Numbered from the stretch's first letter, positions 43,756 to 53,400 are shown. The stretch: DNA of 64,000 nt from Pseudomonadota bacterium (GCA_023387735.1 JAEWHP010000040.1:106728-170727); one strand, 5' to 3'. Numbers and translations: made by a program. Notes: generated from the letters alone by a model not told the origin.

Positions 43756-45132
43756 ATGGATACGAGCAACGTCCGGTGGCCTGAATCCCTCTGGGCGGCG
43801 GCGACGCCATCGGGGCCTGAATTGCCCGAACTGACCGGCACCCAGCAGACGGACGTGATCGTGATCGGTGCCGGCTTCACCGGCCTTTCCACCGCGTTGC
43901 ACCTGCGCGAGGCCGGCGTCGATGTCGCAATCGTCGAAGCGGCGGAGCCGGGCTGGGGCGCTTCGGGGCGCAACAATGGCCAGGTGATCCCGACGCTGTC
44001 GCGGCCCGATCCGGAGGACATTGTTGCAAGGCATGGCGAGGCGGGGGAACGTTTTGTCGGCATGCTGCGCGACAGCGCTTCCTATCTGTTCGACCTGACG
44101 AGGCGCTACAACATCGATGCCGAAGGCGAGCAGGCCGGCTGGGTGCAGCCGGTGCATTCGCCCGGGCGCATCAAGATCGCCGAGCGCCGCGTGAAGCAAT
44201 GGTCGAAGTTCGGCGCGCCGGTCGAGCTGCTGTCGCGCGAACAGGTCCGCGACATGACGGGCTCGGACGCGTGGTTCGGCGGCTTCTGGAACACGACCGG
44301 TGGCCATGTCAATCCGCTGGCGCTGGCCCGTGGGCTGGCGCGCACCGTGGTCGGTCTCGGCGCGCGCATCTATGCGCGCTCGCCGGCGGAGAGTTTTGAG
44401 CGCCGTGGCGATCGCTGGGTGGTCAGGACCGCGAAGGGCGAAATCTCCGGCCGCGCGCTCGTGATGGCGACTAATGCCTATAGCGGCGAGTTCTCGAAAT
44501 CGCTGGTGCCTGAGATCGCGCACGAGGTGATGCCGGTGCTGTCGTGGCAGATGTCGACGCAGCCGCTGTCCGATAACGTCCGCAAGACCATCATCCCCGG
44601 ACGGCAAGCGATGTCGGATACCCATGGCGAGCTCTATTTCGCCCGCTATGACGCACGAAACCGCCTCGTCACCGGCGGCGCGGTGCTTGGCCCAGGCAAC
44701 AAGGTGGAGCGCATCAAGGCGCGCGTCACCGAGCGGCTGCAGCGGCTGTGGCCGCAGATCGGCGAGGTCTCGTTCGACCATGTCTGGAACGGCTATGTAG
44801 GCATGACCGCGGACTTCCTGCCGCGCATCCATCGTTTGGGGCCGAACGCCTATGGCTGGACCGGCTGCAACGGCCGCGCCGTCGCGCTGACGATGCCGCT
44901 CGGCCGCGAACTGGCGAAGGCCGTGCAGGGCGTCCCGGAAAGCGAGCTGGCGCTGCCGTTCACGGAGCCGGTGACGTATGTGGCGCACGGACTGTTGCGC
45001 CAGATCGCGCCCTGGATGCTGGTGCTCTATCGGCAGCGCGATGCGCAGGAACCGGTCAAGGGTGACCGTTTCGAACTGCTGCGATGGGCGGAGGCTATCC
45101 TTGCTTCGCGCCGTACCTCACGCTCCGGCTAG
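43756..45132 (+). CDS. FAD-dependent amine/amino-acid oxidoreductase (DadA/PuuB-like)
   Basis: The product has 458 residues from ATG 43756. The FAD-binding motif DVIVIGAGFTGLSTALHLRE lies near residue 34, and the Gly-rich GWGASGRNNGQVIP follows near residue 75. The C-terminal YAWTGCNGRAVALT-type segment is YGWTGCNGRAVALTMPLG. This build matches gamma-glutamylputrescine oxidases and D-amino-acid dehydrogenase-like flavoproteins. The convergent peptide-type transporter (15-base overlap) may import the amine substrate, but the direction of transcription is opposite. No amine-binding residue is clear. Confidence 0.87.
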   Translation: MDTSNVRWPESLWAAATPSGPELPELTGTQQTDVIVIGAGFTGLSTALHLREAGVDVAIVEAAEPGWGASGRNNGQVIPTLSRPDPEDIVARHGEAGERFVGMLRDSASYLFDLTRRYNIDAEGEQAGWVQPVHSPGRIKIAERRVKQWSKFGAPVELLSREQVRDMTGSDAWFGGFWNTTGGHVNPLALARGLARTVVGLGARIYARSPAESFERRGDRWVVRTAKGEISGRALVMATNAYSGEFSKSLVPEIAHEVMPVLSWQMSTQPLSDNVRKTIIPGRQAMSDTHGELYFARYDARNRLVTGGAVLGPGNKVERIKARVTERLQRLWPQIGEVSFDHVWNGYVGMTADFLPRIHRLGPNAYGWTGCNGRAVALTMPLGRELAKAVQGVPESELALPFTEPVTYVAHGLLRQIAPWMLVLYRQRDAQEPVKGDRFELLRWAEAILASRRTSRSG

Positions 45133-46758
45133 TCCGGCCGTCTCATGTTCCCGTGCGAATTCACCGCCGGGAATCGAATCGAGCAACGCCTGTGTGTATG
45201 GATGCTGCGGGGTGCCGAACACCTCGCCGGCAAGCCCATGCTCCACGACTTCGCCGTCCTTCATGACGGCGACGAGGTCGCAAATCTGCGCGGCGACGCG
45301 CAAATCATGCGTGATGAAGACGATGGAGAGCCCAAGCCGCTGGCGCAGGTCCGCGAGCAGCTTCAGCACCTGCGCCTGCACCGAGACATCGAGCGCCGAT
45401 ACCGGTTCGTCCGCGACCAGCACGTCCGGCTTCAGCGCCAGCGCGCGGGCGAGGCCGATGCGCTGGCGCTGGCCGCCGGAGAATTCATGCGGATAGCGGT
45501 CGCCGGCGGACGGATCGAGTCCGACGAGGGCGAACAATTCCCTGGCGTTCGCGAGCGCCTCCGCCCGCGGCGTGCCGTGCACGATCGGACCCTGCGCCAC
45601 CAGTTCGGCCGCCTTGCGGCGCGGATTGAGCGAGGCGAACGGGTCCTGGAACACCATCTGGATATGCCGCGTCTCGCGCCGAACCTGTTCTCGCGACAGT
45701 TTTGCCCAGTCGCTTCCGTCGAGCACGATCGAGCCGCTGTCGGGATCGATCAGCCGCACGATGCAGCGCGCCAGCGTCGACTTGCCCGAGCCGGATTCGC
45801 CGACAATGCCCAGCGTCGCCCCGCGCGGCAGATTGAGCGACACGTTCCTCACGGCTGGCGTCACGCGAGCGCCGCGCCCGAGAAACCCGCCGGTGCGGTA
45901 GGTTTTCGAGACATCCGTGATCGTCAGGATGTTGTCGGCGGCAAGTGCGCGGGGCGGCGGTGCCTTCAGCGGCGGGACCGCGGCGATGAGCTGCTTGGTA
46001 TAGGCATGCTGCGGATGTGCCAGCACAGCTGACGCCGCGCCTTGTTCGACGATCAAGCCATGCTGCATCACCACGACGCGGTCGGCGATCTCGGCCACCA
46101 CCCCGAAATCATGAGTGATGAACATCACCGCGGTCTTGCGGCGCTGCTGCAGGTCGCGGATCAGTTTCAGGATCTGCGCTTGCGTCGTCACGTCGAGCGC
46201 GGTGGTCGGCTCATCGGCGATCAGCAGTTTTGGATCGAGCGCCAGCGCCATCGCGATCATGGCGCGTTGGCGTTGCCCCCCAGATAGTTCGTGAGGATAG
46301 GCCTTCGCCGCCACCTTGGGATCGGGGATTCGCACGTCGGCCAGCAGCGATAGAACGCGCGCGTTGATCTCCGCCTTTGACAGATCAGTGTGGATCGAGA
46401 ACATCTCGGCGATCTGGTCGCCGATGGTGCGCAGCGGATTGAGCGCCGTCATCGGCTCCTGAAAGATCATGGCGATGCCGGCGCCGCGCACCTCGCGCAT
46501 TTCCGCAGGCGTCGCCGCGCAGAGGTCGCGGCCTTCGAACAGCATGCTGCCGCCGTCGATCGTCACCTCGTCGGGCAGCAGCCGCATGATGGCGTTGGCC
46601 ATCATCGATTTGCCGGAGCCGGATTCACCGACCACGCAGAGAATCTCGTTGGAAGCGATGTCGAGCGACACGCCCCTGAGCGCATGTGTCCGGTCTGCGC
46701 CACGGGGCAGGCGGACGCTCAGCCGGTCGAGCGAAAGGATAGTCTCGTGCGCGCTCAT
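45118..46758 (-). CDS. Fused double-ATPase subunit of peptide-type ABC transporter (GsiA-like)
   Basis: The 546-residue product contains two complete ATPase domains, as DppD plus DppF in one chain. Walker A motifs are GESGSGKSMMAN near residue 44 and GESGSGKSTLAR near residue 320. The matching signatures are LSGGQRQRAMIAMAL and FSGGQRQRIGLARAL. It starts at ATG 46758, overlapping the permease stop by 4 bp. The end overlaps the convergent flavoprotein gene by 15 bases. In contrast to the operon at 19073-26121, both ATPases are one polypeptide here. Confidence 0.93.
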   Translation of the reverse strand: MSAHETILSLDRLSVRLPRGADRTHALRGVSLDIASNEILCVVGESGSGKSMMANAIMRLLPDEVTIDGGSMLFEGRDLCAATPAEMREVRGAGIAMIFQEPMTALNPLRTIGDQIAEMFSIHTDLSKAEINARVLSLLADVRIPDPKVAAKAYPHELSGGQRQRAMIAMALALDPKLLIADEPTTALDVTTQAQILKLIRDLQQRRKTAVMFITHDFGVVAEIADRVVVMQHGLIVEQGAASAVLAHPQHAYTKQLIAAVPPLKAPPPRALAADNILTITDVSKTYRTGGFLGRGARVTPAVRNVSLNLPRGATLGIVGESGSGKSTLARCIVRLIDPDSGSIVLDGSDWAKLSREQVRRETRHIQMVFQDPFASLNPRRKAAELVAQGPIVHGTPRAEALANARELFALVGLDPSAGDRYPHEFSGGQRQRIGLARALALKPDVLVADEPVSALDVSVQAQVLKLLADLRQRLGLSIVFITHDLRVAAQICDLVAVMKDGEVVEHGLAGEVFGTPQHPYTQALLDSIPGGEFAREHETAGLAGA

Positions 46759-47585
46759 CGTCCCTTCAGCCTCGGATTGAGCGCGTCGTTGAGACCCTGG
46801 CCGACCAGCGATACCGCAAGCACGGTGACGAGGATGGCGATGCCGGGGATTGCCGAGACATACCACTGCACCCGTAGCACGTCGCGGCCGAGGCCGATCA
46901 GGTTGCCCCAGGATGCCACATTGGGATCGGACAGCCGCAGGAAAGCCAGCGCGCTTTCGAGCAGGATCGCTACCGCCATCACCACGCTGGCGTAGACGAT
47001 GACCGGCGGCAGCGCGTTGGGCAGGATCTCGCCGAGGATCAGCTGGATATCCTTCATGCCCAGCGTGCGGCCGGCCTGGACAAATTCGCGGTTGCGCAGC
47101 GACAGGAATTCGGCGCGGGTCAGCCGCGCCGGCGCCGGCCATGACACCACGCCGACCGCGATGGTCACGGTCGTGAGCGTCGAGCCGAACACCGCGACCA
47201 GCACCAGCAGCAAAACGAAGTTCGGCAGGGTCTGGAACGCCTCGGTAATCCGCATCAGGACATTGTCGACCCAGCCGCCATAATATCCGGCGAAGGCGCC
47301 GACGAGGATGCCGATCAGGATCGCGATGGCGGTGGCGACGCCGCCGATCAGAAGCGAGATCCGTGCGCCGTAGAAGATCTGCGCGGCGATATCGCGCCCC
47401 GAATTGTCGGTGCCGAGCAGGAAGCGCGGGTTGGAGAACGGCCAGATCAGCGGGCGGCCGGCCAGCGCCAGCGGATCGCGGGGATAGAGCCAGCCGGCCG
47501 TGATCGCCATCGCGATCACGATCAGCAGCAGGATCAGGCCGGCGACGGCGGCGGGACTTCGGAAATAGCGCTTGATCGCATCCAT
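46755..47585 (-). CDS. Peptide-type ABC transporter permease (DppC-like)
   Basis: This is a 276-residue membrane protein. Landmarks are MDAIKRYFRSPAAVAGLILL, the periplasmic loop FLLGTDNSGRDIAAQIFYG and the ATPase-contacting FVQAGRTLGMKDIQLI. It overlaps the ATPase start by 4 bp and lies 4 bases after the DppB-like stop. It pairs with that protein. Confidence 0.92.
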   Translation of the reverse strand: MDAIKRYFRSPAAVAGLILLLIVIAMAITAGWLYPRDPLALAGRPLIWPFSNPRFLLGTDNSGRDIAAQIFYGARISLLIGGVATAIAILIGILVGAFAGYYGGWVDNVLMRITEAFQTLPNFVLLLVLVAVFGSTLTTVTIAVGVVSWPAPARLTRAEFLSLRNREFVQAGRTLGMKDIQLILGEILPNALPPVIVYASVVMAVAILLESALAFLRLSDPNVASWGNLIGLGRDVLRVQWYVSAIPGIAILVTVLAVSLVGQGLNDALNPRLKGR

Positions 47586-47589
47586 CGTG

Positions 47590-48564
47590 CTAGCCTGCCG
47601 TGATGCGCGTATCGAGCCGCGCGTAGATCAGGTCGACGACGAAGTTGACCAATATGACCAGCAGCGCGGAGACGAACACGATACCGAGAAGCGTATTGAG
47701 GTCGCGCTGCACCACCGATTCATAGGCAAGTCGCCCGAGCCCCGGCAGCGAAAACACGCTTTCGACCACGACCGACCCGCCGAGCATGGTGCCGGCCTGC
47801 AGCCCGATCAGTGTCACCATCGGCAGCAGGGCGTTGCGCAGTACGTGCCGCGTCACCACGCGGGTCTCGTCGAGACCTTTTGCGCGGGCTGTGCGGACGT
47901 AGTCGAGGTTGAGGACTTCGAGCATCGAGGCGCGCATGATCCGCAGATAGATCGCCAGAAAAATCAGCCCGAGCGTCAGTGTCGGCAGCACCAGATGGCT
48001 TGCGATATCGAGCACGCGCCAGAAGCCGGTCCGAACGATGCCGATGTCCTCGAAGCCGCCCGGCGGCAGCCATTGCAGATAGACCGAGAACACGACGATC
48101 GCCATCAGCCCGAACCAGAACGAGGGCGTGGCGTAGAAGACGAGGCCAAGCGTCGAGATCAGCGTGTCCGGCCAGCGGTTGACGCCGCGCGCGGCGATCA
48201 CGCCGAACAACAGCCCGAAGAAGAACGCGAACGACAGTGAGGCTGTCATCAGCAGGATGGTTGGTGGCAGCCGTTCCAGGATGACCGATGCTACCGGCTT
48301 GCCGTAGATCGAGGAGAAGCCGAGATCGAGCCGCACCAGTCGCCAGAGATAATTGCCGAGTTGGGCCGGGATCGAGAGGTCGAGACCGTAGAATTTCCGT
48401 AGCTCCCTGGCGGTCGCGGCATCGCCGCCGCCCATCTGCGCCATCATGGCGTCGACAGTGTCGCCCGGCGCGAACTGCAGCAGCAGAAACACGCCGATCA
48501 GGATCAGGATCAATGTCGGGATCGAGGCGGCCAGCCGCCGCCCCGCAAGGCTCAGGATACGCAT
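47590..48564 (-). CDS. Peptide-type ABC transporter permease (DppB-like)
   Basis: This 324-residue membrane protein has the DppB pattern: LAASIPTLILILIGVFLLLQ at the N-terminus, the loop DLGFSSIYGKPVASVILE, the ATPase-contacting YVRTARAKGLDETRVV, and the end DLIYARLDTRITAG. It lies 24 bases downstream of the binding-protein stop on the minus strand. It forms the channel with the DppC-like partner. Confidence 0.92.
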   Translation of the reverse strand: MRILSLAGRRLAASIPTLILILIGVFLLLQFAPGDTVDAMMAQMGGGDAATARELRKFYGLDLSIPAQLGNYLWRLVRLDLGFSSIYGKPVASVILERLPPTILLMTASLSFAFFFGLLFGVIAARGVNRWPDTLISTLGLVFYATPSFWFGLMAIVVFSVYLQWLPPGGFEDIGIVRTGFWRVLDIASHLVLPTLTLGLIFLAIYLRIMRASMLEVLNLDYVRTARAKGLDETRVVTRHVLRNALLPMVTLIGLQAGTMLGGSVVVESVFSLPGLGRLAYESVVQRDLNTLLGIVFVSALLVILVNFVVDLIYARLDTRITAG

Positions 48565-48588
48565 AGACCTATCTTGGCGGATATCGGC

Positions 48589-50205
48589 TTAAGCCGAAAG
48601 CCAAAGATCGTGCCAACTCGTCGAGCCCCAGCGCGGCGTGTTGGAGTGGTTGCGTGCCTTCGCTGTGATCACGGTGACGAAAATCTGCTCGATCGGCATC
48701 CAGACCGGGAGCTCCGTGTTCACTTCCTTGACAAACTGGGCATACAGCGCCTTGCGCTTCGCAGGATCGACTTCGGTGGCGGCGTCGTCGATGGTCTTGT
48801 CGAGCGTCTTGTCTTCCCAGCCCCACTGGTTGGTCCAGGGCGCGCCCTTTGGCTGGCCGGAGCGATACCAGACCGTGGTCGAGACCGCGGGATCGTTGCG
48901 GTACTGGTGCCAGCCGGTGGCAATGTCGAAGGCGTGCTCGTCATAGACCTGCTTGAGGAAGCCGCCGCCGTCGTTGCGCACGATCTCGACCGGGATGCCG
49001 ATCTCGCCCAGCGACTGCTGGATGAAGGTCGACCACAGCGAGATGTCCTCGCCCCAGGGCGCGGGCAATAGCCGAAGCGAGAAGCGCGTGCCGCCGCGGC
49101 CGGCCTTGTAGCCGGCTTCATCCAGCAGAGCCGCGGCCTTGGCCTTGTCGTATGGATATTGCGGCGTATTCGCGCCCGGATAGAAATCGGCCGAGGTCGA
49201 GGGGATCGGCCCGGTGCCCAGCTTGGCGAAGTCGCCGAGGAAATTGTCGATGAAGAACGGCACGTTGATCGCGTGCGCGATGGCGCGGCGTACCTTGATG
49301 TCGGACAATTCCTTGCGGCGGAAGTTGAATTCGATGGTGTTGGTGCGCGCGTTGCCTTCATTGCCCTTGGTCGAGACAATGAAGCGCTTGTCCTTGCCCA
49401 AGCGTGCCATGTCCGAGATCGTCAGCCCGGAGAATGGCGAGTAGTGCAGTTCGCCGGCTTCCATCTGGGCTGACGCTGCCGCGCGGTCGGTGATGACGCG
49501 CCAGACGATGCGGTCGAGATAGGGCGCATTAGGCCGCCAGTAGTTCTCGTTACGGTCGGCGATGACGTGTTGCCCACGCTCGTATTTGACGAACTTGAAC
49601 GGTCCGGTGCCGACCGGGGCCAGGTTGGTCGGGTTCTGCCTGATATCGCCGCTCTCGTAGAGGTGCTTGGCCGAGATGTAGCCGAGGTCGGGCAGGGCGC
49701 GCAGCAAGAGATTGAGCGGCATAGGACGCTCGTATTTGAAGATCGCGGTCTCGGCGTCGGGCGTCTCGACCTCGGTCAGGAACAGTTGCAGCGTCGAGCC
49801 GTAGTTGAGGATCTTCTTCCACATGTTCATGGCGGTGAAGGCGACGTCGGCGGAGGTGAACGGTTTGCCATCGTGCCAGGTGACGCCCTTGCGCAGCTTG
49901 AACGTCACGGTCTTGCCGTCGGGGGCGGCTTCCCAACTCTCGGCGAGCACGCCGACCGGCTGGCCATTGGCGTCGAGGTCGACCAGGTTTTCCTGGATCT
50001 TGCCGCCGATGATGTAGACGCCGGTGGAAGCCTGGATGCTCGGATTGAGCTGGCGCTGCTCGGCGCCGTAATGGACGTTGAACACGCCACCCTTGCGCGG
50101 GGTTTCCTGCGCAAACGCCCGCATCGGATTGATCACGTTGGCCGCGATGGCCGCTGACGTCAGCAGCGCGGTGCGGCGATTGATCTCAAGGCGCGTCAAA
50201 TCCAT
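48589..50205 (-). CDS. Family 5 solute-binding protein with probable Tat signal
   Basis: The product has 538 residues from ATG 50205. The first 33 residues carry NRRTALLTSA, a twin-arginine pattern, ending at AFAQ, so Tat export is likely. SBP_bac_5 words include LAESWEAAPDGKTVTFKLRK, VTWHDGKPFTSADVAFTAMN and VRRAIAHAINVPFFIDNFLG. It is the first gene of the leftward operon with two permeases and a fused ATPase. The ligand is unknown. A peptide, opine or amine compound would fit the convergent amine-oxidase gene. Confidence 0.92.
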   Translation of the reverse strand: MDLTRLEINRRTALLTSAAIAANVINPMRAFAQETPRKGGVFNVHYGAEQRQLNPSIQASTGVYIIGGKIQENLVDLDANGQPVGVLAESWEAAPDGKTVTFKLRKGVTWHDGKPFTSADVAFTAMNMWKKILNYGSTLQLFLTEVETPDAETAIFKYERPMPLNLLLRALPDLGYISAKHLYESGDIRQNPTNLAPVGTGPFKFVKYERGQHVIADRNENYWRPNAPYLDRIVWRVITDRAAASAQMEAGELHYSPFSGLTISDMARLGKDKRFIVSTKGNEGNARTNTIEFNFRRKELSDIKVRRAIAHAINVPFFIDNFLGDFAKLGTGPIPSTSADFYPGANTPQYPYDKAKAAALLDEAGYKAGRGGTRFSLRLLPAPWGEDISLWSTFIQQSLGEIGIPVEIVRNDGGGFLKQVYDEHAFDIATGWHQYRNDPAVSTTVWYRSGQPKGAPWTNQWGWEDKTLDKTIDDAATEVDPAKRKALYAQFVKEVNTELPVWMPIEQIFVTVITAKARNHSNTPRWGSTSWHDLWLSA

Positions 50206-50629
50206 GCGAAGTCTCCAAAGTGATATTGATGGTGGACCGTTCAGGCGTCGGCCTTGCGTCAATGTTACGCTGGAAGGGGAACGCGAGTCATTTTCTAATC
50301 GCGGCGCGAAACGGAAAATCCTTCCTGAAAACAACGTGCTCAGCGGCTGTTCAGCCTGCTCATTTTTGCGCGCGGGCACGAGAATGAAGGCTCGCCGGGA
50401 CCGCGGGTGGGGACATCCACAGCCCGGAATTGGCGGGAAATCCGCTGGATCAGGTGTCTGAAACCCCTTAAAAACAGGGGCCGGCGGCTTCGAGGGCCTA
50501 AAAACCAGCCAAAATTGGACGAATCAGTGCAACTCGATTAGCGAGATAGTTGTGCAGATTGTCGGAAACCCTGTTTTTTAGGCGGTTTTCGCCATATCGT
50601 CGCCGGTGCCAGAATCAAATGGAGCAATC
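50206..50629. other. Long intergenic region between binding-protein gene and HU gene
   Basis: This 424-base divergent region should hold promoters for the leftward ABC operon and the rightward HU gene. The part from 50460 on is A/T-richer, with several poly-A and poly-T tracts such as CCTTAAAAACAGGGG and CCCTGTTTTTTAGGC. I see no convincing open frame, and no -35/-10 pair that I would defend. Confidence 0.5.
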
Positions 50630-50929
50630 ATGGCCACCCAAATGTCTAAGTCGCAGCTGATCGAGAAGATCGCGACCACCACCGAAGTCTCGAAGAAGGA
50701 AGTCAAGAGCGTGATGGAAACGCTCGTTGACGTTGGCCACAAGGAGCTCAAGAAGAACGGGGTATTCCTCGTCCCCGGCTTCGCGAAGTTCGTCGTGGTC
50801 AAGAAGCCAGCGACCAAGGCTCGCAAGGGCACCAACCCCTTCACGGGCGAGGAAATGATGTTCAAGGCCAAGCCGGCCCGCAAGATCGTCCGGGCTCGCC
50901 CGGTCAAGGCCGCCAAGGACGCGGTGTAA
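50630..50929 (+). CDS. HU-family DNA-binding protein
   Basis: The 99-residue basic protein starts at ATG 50630, with GGAGCAATC upstream. The HU fold is read from MSKSQLIEKIATTTEVSKKE, LVDVGHKELKKNGVFLVPGF and the DNA-arm region KARKGTNPFTGEEMMFKA. The arm ends with the Lys/Arg/Ala-rich tail RKIVRARPVKAAKDAV, as in other rhizobial HU paralogues. It bends and compacts DNA. A perfect terminator follows, so it is a single-gene transcript. Confidence 0.93.
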   Translation: MATQMSKSQLIEKIATTTEVSKKEVKSVMETLVDVGHKELKKNGVFLVPGFAKFVVVKKPATKARKGTNPFTGEEMMFKAKPARKIVRARPVKAAKDAV

Positions 50930-50940
50930 GAAAGCGAAAA

Positions 50941-50965
50941 GGCCCCCGGCGACGGGGGCCTTTTT
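50941..50965 (+). terminator. Rho-independent terminator of HU gene
   Basis: GGCCCCCG (50941-50948) pairs with CGGGGGCC (50953-50960) across GCGA, followed by TTTTT. Extra A-T pairs extend the stem. It is 11 bases after the HU stop. Confidence 0.92.
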
Positions 50966-50988
50966 GTTTCTGGCGGCACTGTACCTGC

Positions 50989-51085
50989 ACATGGTTCGAG
51001 ACGCGCGGCGTTGCCGCGCTCCTCACCATGAGGCCTCAGATGGCCCTCGTCCTGAGGAGCCGCGAAGCGGCGTCTCGAAGGATGA
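50989..51085. repeat. Pair of imperfect hairpins (CCTCATGGTTCGAGACG family), copy 2
   Basis: CATGGTTCGAGACGCGCGG, CCGCGCTCCTCACCATGAGG, CGTCCTGAGGAG, CGCGAAGCGG and GTCTCGAAGGATG occur in series. The same words are at 12811-12928 with the order of halves reversed. Each half can form an imperfect hairpin. It follows the HU terminator and precedes the end of the divergent SDR. Confidence 0.85.
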
Positions 51086-51098
51086 AGCAAGCCCTGCA

Positions 51099-51878
51099 CT
51101 ACACCACCGGCGAACGGCCGCCATCGATATTGATGGCGGTGCCGGTGATGTAGGATCCCTGATCCGAGGCGAGGAAGCAGGCCATGTTGGCGAATTCCTC
51201 CGCCGTGCCGATACGTCCCAGGGGAGTGCCCTTGGCGAGATTCTTGGCAAACACCTCGAAGTCCATGTCCGGCGCCTGCTTGGCGTGCCGCTGCACCCAT
51301 TGATCGCTCATGATCAGGCCGACCAGCATGGCATTGACCAGGATGTTGTGTTCGCCGCCTTCGTTCGCCATCACCTTGGTCAGCGCCATGCCCGCCGCCC
51401 GCGTCACCGAGGTCGGCGCTGACGAAGCAGCCGGCGCCTTGGCAAAGGTGTTGAGCACGTTGATGATGCGGCCCCATTTGCGCGCCTTCATGCCCGGCCA
51501 GACCAGCCGGGAGAAGCGGATCGCGGCAAACAGTTTGAGGTCGAGGTCGTCCTGCCAGGCCTCGTCCGAGATGGTCTCGAACGCCATCGTGCGCGCGGTG
51601 CCCGCGTTGTTGACGAGGATGTCGACCGGACCGAGATCGGCAACGATCTTCTCATGCGCCTTGGCAATCTCCGATGCCTTCGACACGTCGCAGACGTAGT
51701 CGCGAACGTCGATGCCGTCCTTGCCGAGTTGTTCTCGCGCGGCCTTGAGGTCCTGTGCGCCGCGCGCGAGAATCGCCACCTTTGCACCCGAGGCGGCAAA
51801 CTGCCGTGCAACCGCCAGCCCAAGGCCCTTGCTGCCGCCGGTGATGGCGGCGACGCGATCTTTCATCGTGACTTGCAT
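51099..51878 (-). CDS. SDR-family protein with substituted catalytic YxxxK
   Basis: The 259-residue SDR has the cofactor loop TGGSKGLGLAV near residue 14, VNNAGTAR near residue 89, and the usual C-terminal GSYITGTAINIDGGRSP. At the expected active site the sequence is SSAPTSVTRAAGMALTK: the position of the catalytic Tyr holds Thr and that of Lys holds Arg. The protein may have lost dehydrogenase activity, use another chemistry, or belong to a divergent SDR subgroup I have seen named only by family. It is alone between a repeat and a gap. Confidence 0.85.
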   Translation of the reverse strand: MQVTMKDRVAAITGGSKGLGLAVARQFAASGAKVAILARGAQDLKAAREQLGKDGIDVRDYVCDVSKASEIAKAHEKIVADLGPVDILVNNAGTARTMAFETISDEAWQDDLDLKLFAAIRFSRLVWPGMKARKWGRIINVLNTFAKAPAASSAPTSVTRAAGMALTKVMANEGGEHNILVNAMLVGLIMSDQWVQRHAKQAPDMDFEVFAKNLAKGTPLGRIGTAEEFANMACFLASDQGSYITGTAINIDGGRSPVV

Positions 51879-52082
51879 GTTGTTCTCCCGCTCGCGGTCT
51901 TCCGTGCCGCTGGTTGGTCCGACAGTTGGATCGGCTCGAAGGGCTCATCATGGTTCCGCGCGGGGGCATGATCAAGCACGCTCTCGTCGTGGTGGACACC
52001 GCTCGGACAAGACCCTGCGGATTCGCGTTGCCGCCATATTGGTGATACCCCGCCCTGAAAGAGTTTTGGGGCGAGACGGCTC

Positions 52083-53330
52083 ATGGACGGCAATGCCGAC
52101 GGCGCGGGCATCAACATCCGCGCGCTGATTTTTGCGCTGCTGGCGCTGGCCTGCGGCCATATGCTGTCGACGCTGTTGCGGACGATTCCGGCGGTCAGCC
52201 TCGACGTGATGGCGGCCGACTTCCGTACGGCGCCGCAGACGCTGGCGAGCCTTACCTCGATCTATCATTTTGCGTTCGCCGCCTCGCAGATTCCGGTCGG
52301 CGCCGCGATGGATCGCTTCGGCGTCCGCCCGGTTTCCCTGAGCCTGCTGGCCGGAACCATCGTGGGGGCGCTGGCGTCGGGACTGGCGACGGGGCCGGAG
52401 AGTTTCCTGTTCGGGCAATTCCTGCTCGGCGTCGCCACGTCGGGCATGCTGATGTGCCCGATGACGCTCGCAGCCAAGCAGATGTCGGCGGCGCGCTTCG
52501 GCCTGTGGTCCGGCATCATTCTATCGATCGGCAATATCGGCATGCTGCTGTCGTCGAGCCCGCTGGCCTTTGTCGTCGAACAATGGGGATGGCGAGCAGG
52601 GTTCTGGATCTCCGCCTGTTTCGGCGCCGTCGTCGCCGTGGCGGTGTTCGCGCTGGTCCCGAAGCAGCCCGCCGCGCATGCGGACCAGTCGTCGCCATTG
52701 TCGCAAATGGCCGAGGTGCTTCGCATCGGCCTGTCGCGTCAGTTGCGCGGCCTGATCGCGCTGTCGCTGGTGTCGCTGGCGGCGTCGCTGGTGTTGCGGG
52801 GATTATGGGGCGGGCCGTGGCTGATGGAGATCAAGGCGCTCAGCCGTATCGAGGCGGGCAATGCGCTTGGCCTGTTCACGCTCGCATTGATCGCAGGGCC
52901 GGTGCTGATGGGGATTCTCGATCGTGCCATCGGCCACCGCCGGGAAGTGCTGGCCGCCACCCATTCATTTGCGGCGTTGTTGCTCGCCGTGATGGCGGCC
53001 GGAGCGCCGCACTATCCGTTGGCCGATCTGCTCGGTGTTGCCGCCATACCAGCAAGATTTGACGCTGTCTTGTTCGTATTGATGGGCATCGCCATATCGA
53101 CGCAACCCTTGCTGTACGGCATGACGCGCCAACTCGTGGACGCGCAGAACGCCGGCAAGGCGCTGTCCGCCATCAATCTCGCGTTTTTCCTGGGCGCAGC
53201 CCTGATGCAATCTGCAACGGGCGTCGTCGCAACGATGTTCGGATTGCCCGCAGTGTTACTGTTCATGGCCACGACCTTGATCGCCGGGACCGTCGTGTTC
53301 CTGACCTTTACCCAGCCGTCGAAATTCTAG
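52083..53330 (+). CDS. MFS transporter
   Basis: This is a 415-residue protein with about 12 membrane helices. The loop FGVRPVSLSLLAGTIVGALA after helix 2 and the central hydrophilic stretch near residue 200 are typical. The first half holds HFAFAASQIPVGAAMDRFG, the MFS motif A region. ATG 52083 is assumed from the frame. The HemL-like gene follows after 70 bases, so it could export or import a compound of the downstream amide and amino-ketone genes. The substrate is unknown. Confidence 0.88.
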   Translation: MDGNADGAGINIRALIFALLALACGHMLSTLLRTIPAVSLDVMAADFRTAPQTLASLTSIYHFAFAASQIPVGAAMDRFGVRPVSLSLLAGTIVGALASGLATGPESFLFGQFLLGVATSGMLMCPMTLAAKQMSAARFGLWSGIILSIGNIGMLLSSSPLAFVVEQWGWRAGFWISACFGAVVAVAVFALVPKQPAAHADQSSPLSQMAEVLRIGLSRQLRGLIALSLVSLAASLVLRGLWGGPWLMEIKALSRIEAGNALGLFTLALIAGPVLMGILDRAIGHRREVLAATHSFAALLLAVMAAGAPHYPLADLLGVAAIPARFDAVLFVLMGIAISTQPLLYGMTRQLVDAQNAGKALSAINLAFFLGAALMQSATGVVATMFGLPAVLLFMATTLIAGTVVFLTFTQPSKF

Positions 53331-53400
53331 CCGCGGGACAGCCGCGATAAAGCCCGGGTTTGCGGCCGTAATTCCAGCGGCTATAAGGGCTTGCCTCACC

